A DNA stretch of 64,000 nt, taken from contig NVTY02000079.1 in NCBI GenBank assembly GCA_002401765.2, positions 1 to 64,000 of the forward strand. The letters are read 5' to 3'. Numbering within the stretch: the first letter of the stretch is position 1; each line of letters opens with the position of its first letter. This DNA is from Thiotrichaceae bacterium (GTDB taxonomy: Bacteria; Pseudomonadota; Gammaproteobacteria; SZUA-140). The notes under the pieces were generated by a model. The model had not been told where the DNA came from. It made no database searches and worked only from the letters and a program-made list of their open reading frames with translations. Positions 60,480 through 64,000 of this stretch are shown piece by piece. Both the position numbers and the translations under genes were made by a program.

Positions 60480-61482
60480 TAAAAAAGATGAACTATCTGG
60501 GGTTGATAGGGCTGCCATTTTATTGATGAGCCTGGGAGAGCAGGAGGCGGCTGAGGTTTTAAAATACATTGGGCCGAAAGAAGTACATCGTGTGAGTGCG
60601 GCGATGGCGTCATTAAAAAATATTTCACAGGACCAGGCTAATGATGTGCTTGGGGAGTTTTGCCAGAATGCTGAAAATGAAACTACCCTGGGTGTTGGTT
60701 CTGATGAGTATCTTAAAAACGTTCTGATTAAGGCGCTAGGTGAAGATAAAGCGAGCAGTGTGATTGACCGCGTTTTGATGGGAACTAGTTCATCGGGTCT
60801 GGAGCAGCTTAAATGGATGGACCCACGTGCCGTCGTTGAGGTGATTAGATTGGAGCATCCTCAAATTATATCGGTGGTACTTTCATATCTAGATGCCGAG
60901 CAAGCAGCGGAGGTCATCAGTCTTTTACCCGAGAAAGTGAGGCTAGATGTTCTGCTTCGAGTGGCTACGCTTGACCGGCTTCAACCGGCGGCACTCGAAG
61001 AGTTAAATAATGTGATTGAGAAGCAGTTTGTGGGTAACACGGCGGTTAAATCAGCAACGGTTGGTGGGATTAAAACGGCGGCAAACATCCTTAACTTTAT
61101 GGATAGTGCTGAAGAAGGGTTGATTATGGACCAGATCTCAGAGTTTGATAATGAACTGGGCGAAAGTATTCAAGACCTTATGTTTGTGTTTTCGGATCTC
61201 TCTGAGATTGAGGATCGTGGTATTCAGGCGCTATTGAGAGAGGTCTCTTCTGAGACCTTAGTACTAGCGCTGAAGGGATCTGAGCCTGAAATGCAGTCGA
61301 AGATTTTTGATAATATGTCTAAACGAGCGGGTGAAATGTTGAAGGACGATTTAGAAGCACGCGGCCCTGTGAAGCTGAGTGATGTGGAAACTGCACAGAA
61401 AGAAATTCTCGCGATTGCGCGGCGTATGGCTGAGTCAGGTGATATCCAGCTAGGTGGTAAGAGCTCGGAAGAATATGTCTAA
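60469..61482 (+). CDS. fliG: Flagellar motor switch protein FliG
   Basis: This 337-residue rotor protein contacts MotA and sits on FliF. It shows LSGVDRAAILLMSLGEQEAA, the EHPQ motif in RLEHPQIISVVLSYLD, and the C-terminal torque helix FVFSDLSEIEDRGIQALLREV with charged residues. The ATG overlaps fliF and the C-terminus overlaps fliH, so they are translationally coupled. Confidence 0.97.
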   Translation: MADNKKDELSGVDRAAILLMSLGEQEAAEVLKYIGPKEVHRVSAAMASLKNISQDQANDVLGEFCQNAENETTLGVGSDEYLKNVLIKALGEDKASSVIDRVLMGTSSSGLEQLKWMDPRAVVEVIRLEHPQIISVVLSYLDAEQAAEVISLLPEKVRLDVLLRVATLDRLQPAALEELNNVIEKQFVGNTAVKSATVGGIKTAANILNFMDSAEEGLIMDQISEFDNELGESIQDLMFVFSDLSEIEDRGIQALLREVSSETLVLALKGSEPEMQSKIFDNMSKRAGEMLKDDLEARGPVKLSDVETAQKEILAIARRMAESGDIQLGGKSSEEYV

Positions 61483-62116
61483 TCGTATTATTCTTTCGGA
61501 AGATTCAGCTGATTGTTCTCGCTGGCAGATACCCGAAGTGGGTGGGGCTGCGAGCTCTGTACGCAAGGTCGTTAAGAAACCGACGGATAAAGAGATTGAG
61601 GTGCGTCGTCAAAAGGGCTATGAAGAGGGATTTGCTAAGGGGAAACAGGAAGGCGTTGTGGCTGGGCAGACGAACCTGACCAAGCAGGCGCAGAATTTGG
61701 CTAAGATTGCTGGGCAGCTCTCAAAACCATTAGCGGAACTCGATGATGATGTGGTTGATGAGTTGGTCTCGCTGGCGATGACCATTGCCAAGCATATGGT
61801 CCGTCGTGAGATTAAAACAAACCCAGGTGAAATCGTAGCAGTGGTTCGTGAGGCTGCCGCTTTACTGCCAACGACCTCTCGCACCATTAAAATATTTTTA
61901 CACCCAGAAGATTCGGCATTACTTAAAGAGTCGCTGTCGATCTCTGAACAAGGCATTTGGCAGTTGGTGGATGATCCCGCTTTGACACGCGGTGGCTGTC
62001 GTCTGGTAACAGAGAGTGCCCAGCTGGATGCTTCTATTGAAACACGTCTGGCCGCGGTTGTAGCGGAACTGATGGGCGGTGAGCGTGAGGGGGACGATAG
62101 CCATGCATCTACGTAG
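61475..62116 (+). CDS. fliH: Flagellar assembly protein FliH
   Basis: This 213-residue stator-like protein regulates the FliI ATPase. It has an acidic N-terminus, the GxxxG-type helix ([19 protein letters not shown]) and a C-terminal domain with [14 protein letters not shown] and [12 protein letters not shown]. The upstream GTG 61454 is an unlikely start; ATG 61475 overlaps the fliG stop (ATGTCTAA). Confidence 0.92.
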   Translation: MSNRIILSEDSADCSRWQIPEVGGAASSVRKVVKKPTDKEIEVRRQKGYEEGFAKGKQEGVVAGQTNLTKQAQNLAKIAGQLSKPLAELDDDVVDELVSLAMTIAKHMVRREIKTNPGEIVAVVREAAALLPTTSRTIKIFLHPEDSALLKESLSISEQGIWQLVDDPALTRGGCRLVTESAQLDASIETRLAAVVAELMGGEREGDDSHAST

Positions 62117-63473
62117 TAAAATTTGGAAAGACCGAGTTGCCCGCTACCGTGAAAAACTGGGTGACCCCCCTGCTTTGGTTGTTGAGGGTAAGTTAACCCG
62201 CATGGTTGGTTTAGCACTTGAAGCCGTGGGCTGCCAGGTTGCCGTTGGTGGGCGTTGTTTAATCAGTAGCATTAGTTCCCCACCGATTGAAGCGGAGGTG
62301 GTTGGCTTCTCGGGTGATAAAATCTATTTAATGCCCAGTGGTGAGGTGCGGGGGATTGTGCCGAATGCCAAAGTTGTTCCATCGGCACAGGCTTATGAGG
62401 CATTGGTGGGTAGAAAAATGTTGGGCAGAGTGATTGATGGTGCGGGGCGACCGTTGGATGATAAAGGTCCGCTGCTCACCGATGCGAGTGTGCCGTTGAG
62501 CGCACGGCCGATGAATCCACTGCGTCGGCCACCAATTAGAGAACCGCTTGATGTTGGCGTGAGGGCGATTAATACCCTGTTGACGGTGGGGCGAGGTCAG
62601 CGCCTGGGGTTATTTGCAGGCAGTGGTGTGGGTAAAAGTGTCTTGCTCGGCATGATGACGCGCTATACCAATGCAGATGTGGTGGTGGTGGGTTTGATTG
62701 GAGAACGAGGGCGTGAGGTAAAAGAATTTACCGATCATATTTTGGGGCCGAAGGGGATGGCCCGAGCAGTGGTGGTGGCGACACCGGCCGATAACCCGCC
62801 ATTAATGAGAATGCATGGTGCGATGTTGGCAACCAGTATTGCGGAGTATTTTCGAGATCAAGGTAAGCGGGTCCTGCTATTAATGGATTCATTGACACGC
62901 TATGCGCAAGCGCAACGTGAAATTGCGCTGGCGATTGGTGAGCCTCCAGCAACCAAGGGTTACCCACCCTCAGTATTCGCAAAACTACCACAATTGGTAG
63001 AACGTGCCGGTACCACGGAGAATGGTGGTTCAATTACGGCTTTTTATACAGTGCTGGCAGAGGGTGATGATCAGCAGGATCCGATTGCAGATGCTGCACG
63101 CGCGATCCTTGATGGTCACTTTGTCTTATCGCGTAAGCTGGCGGATGCGGGGCACTATCCTGCGATTGATATTGAGAAATCCATTAGTCGTGTGATGACA
63201 GAAATCATCACTGACGCTCATCAGAAAGAAGTGATGCGCTTTAAACAACTTTATTCCTGTTATCAACAGAACAAGGATCTGATCAATGTCGGGGCTTACA
63301 CCAAAGGCAGTGATCCTGAAATCGATGAGGCGATTGAGTTCTATCCATATTTGAGGGATTTTCTACAGCAAAATGTTTCAGAGTCGGTGAATCTGCAAAG
63401 TGGTATGCAGCAGTTAACGGCGTTGCTTAATCGACCGATGGCCGCTGCTAATCCAGTCATGCCGCCGCCATAG
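62103..63473 (+). CDS. fliI: Flagellum-specific ATPase FliI
   Basis: This 456-residue ATPase powers type III export of flagellar proteins. It has Walker [17 protein letters not shown] (about 170), Walker [19 protein letters not shown], and ATPase motif [17 protein letters not shown]. The frame starts at GTG 62079, but ATG 62103, preceded by AGGGGG, is the likely start and overlaps fliH by 14 bases. Confidence 0.96.
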   Translation: MHLRSKIWKDRVARYREKLGDPPALVVEGKLTRMVGLALEAVGCQVAVGGRCLISSISSPPIEAEVVGFSGDKIYLMPSGEVRGIVPNAKVVPSAQAYEALVGRKMLGRVIDGAGRPLDDKGPLLTDASVPLSARPMNPLRRPPIREPLDVGVRAINTLLTVGRGQRLGLFAGSGVGKSVLLGMMTRYTNADVVVVGLIGERGREVKEFTDHILGPKGMARAVVVATPADNPPLMRMHGAMLATSIAEYFRDQGKRVLLLMDSLTRYAQAQREIALAIGEPPATKGYPPSVFAKLPQLVERAGTTENGGSITAFYTVLAEGDDQQDPIADAARAILDGHFVLSRKLADAGHYPAIDIEKSISRVMTEIITDAHQKEVMRFKQLYSCYQQNKDLINVGAYTKGSDPEIDEAIEFYPYLRDFLQQNVSESVNLQSGMQQLTALLNRPMAAANPVMPPP

Positions 63474-63491
63474 TTATTGAGCTGAAGAGAC

Positions 63492-63938
63492 ATGTTGAAA
63501 TCGAAACGGCTACAACCAGTGGTTAAAATTGCTCAAAATCGTGAAGATGATGCTGCGCAGGTATTAAATGAATATCGTAAGGTGATTGACCAGCAAGAGG
63601 CAAAGTTGATTGAATTGCGACAGTATCATACTGAATATACACAGCGTTTGAGTGACAGTGGGCGCAACGGACTGCATATTGCACAGCTAAATGATTACCG
63701 CAGTTTTATTGCCCGCCTCGCAGTAGCCGTTAAGCAGCAAGAGGACCAGCTGGCGGTGTGCGAAGTTGAGCTGAAAGAAAAATACGACGCATGGTTACTG
63801 ACGCGTGTACATCATCAGGCCCTTGATAAAGTCGTTGATCGTTACCAGCAGCAAGAGATGCAGGAGAGTAATCGGCGTGAGCAAGCTGAGAGTGATGAGC
63901 GTTCGCAGCAGATGGGGAGAAATCGTCACCCTAAATAG
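63492..63938 (+). CDS. fliJ: Flagellar export chaperone FliJ
   Basis: This 148-residue protein is a long helical coil with a charged C-terminus. LQPVVKIAQNREDDAAQVLNEY and YQQQEMQESNRREQAE are family-like. FliJ docks on the ATPase-stalk of FliI and FlhA. It lies 18 bases after fliI and ends the recognisable flagellar block in the window. Confidence 0.88.
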   Translation: MLKSKRLQPVVKIAQNREDDAAQVLNEYRKVIDQQEAKLIELRQYHTEYTQRLSDSGRNGLHIAQLNDYRSFIARLAVAVKQQEDQLAVCEVELKEKYDAWLLTRVHHQALDKVVDRYQQQEMQESNRREQAESDERSQQMGRNRHPK

Positions 63939-64000
63939 AAAAATCGATCCTCGCTCCTATGCTGGCATGTACTTTGCTCTATATCCTATGTAATTGAAAT

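Noticed and set aside
61618-62217. A 199-residue minus-strand frame opposite fliH
   Set aside because: Shadow frame, Ser/Ala-rich and without motifs; fliH on the other strand has family features and coupled start and stop signals.

Overview
The window reads as chromosome of a flagellated gammaproteobacterium (inference). The signs are the rnr-rlmB pair, the pcnB-folK-(deoxynucleoside kinase)-panBCD block, and a polar-type flagellar cluster ordered fliC-flaG-fliD-fliS-fleQ-fleS-fleR-fliEFGHIJ under FleQ/sigma-54 control, as in Pseudomonas and Vibrio relatives. The genus cannot be named from sequence alone.

Region 1 (1-7.6 kb) is an accessory and housekeeping mix. It holds an Rhs YD-repeat relic and a possible group II intron relic, a REP-type (RAYT) transposase bracketed by its own inverted repeats, an Lrp/AsnC regulator divergent from a type II 2-isopropylmalate synthase, a MITE-like element, a catalase, and a graveyard with the end of a [NiFe]-hydrogenase large subunit gene, its frameshifted maturation protease, an IS3-family fragment and a possible universal-stress-protein relic.

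Region 2 (7.6-21.2 kb) is a phosphorelay block. Two giant paralogous hybrid histidine kinases, each with three receiver domains, are followed by a REC-kinase lacking the phospho-accepting histidine, an Hpt protein with a degenerate receiver, and a CheY-like regulator. A convergent gene encodes a soluble globin-PAS-PAS-PAS-methyl-accepting chemotaxis protein. The set looks like a signalling system with many phosphoryl stores and few obvious outputs; a link to oxygen or redox sensing through the globin protein is inference.

Region 3 (21.5-41.1 kb) is mostly core: tRNA-Leu(CAG), rnr, rlmB, tRNA-Glu(CUC), pcnB, folK, a deoxynucleoside kinase, panB, panC, panD, darP, an aminotransferase of the alanine/serine-glyoxylate class, a DUF3817 membrane protein, yaaA, a GAF-PAS-PAS-GGDEF-EAL protein, a PilZ-like protein and ligA. 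Decayed modules sit between them: a frameshifted BrnT toxin with an intact BrnA-like antitoxin and a duplicated antitoxin tail, a second MITE, and, directly after ligA, an antitoxin with a truncated ParE toxin and a truncated Fic protein.

Region 4 (41.3-64 kb) is flagellar. A 1456-residue double-headed GT41 (O-GlcNAc-transferase-like) protein and the relic of another GT41 gene lie next to a 1111-residue giant flagellin driven by a clear sigma-28 promoter. The cluster then runs through flaG, fliD, fliS, a FliT-like chaperone, a tPilZ c-di-GMP protein, fleQ, fleS, fleR and fliEFGHIJ, with a good sigma-54 promoter before fleS. The neighbourhood suggests glycosylation of the giant flagellin by the GT41 protein.
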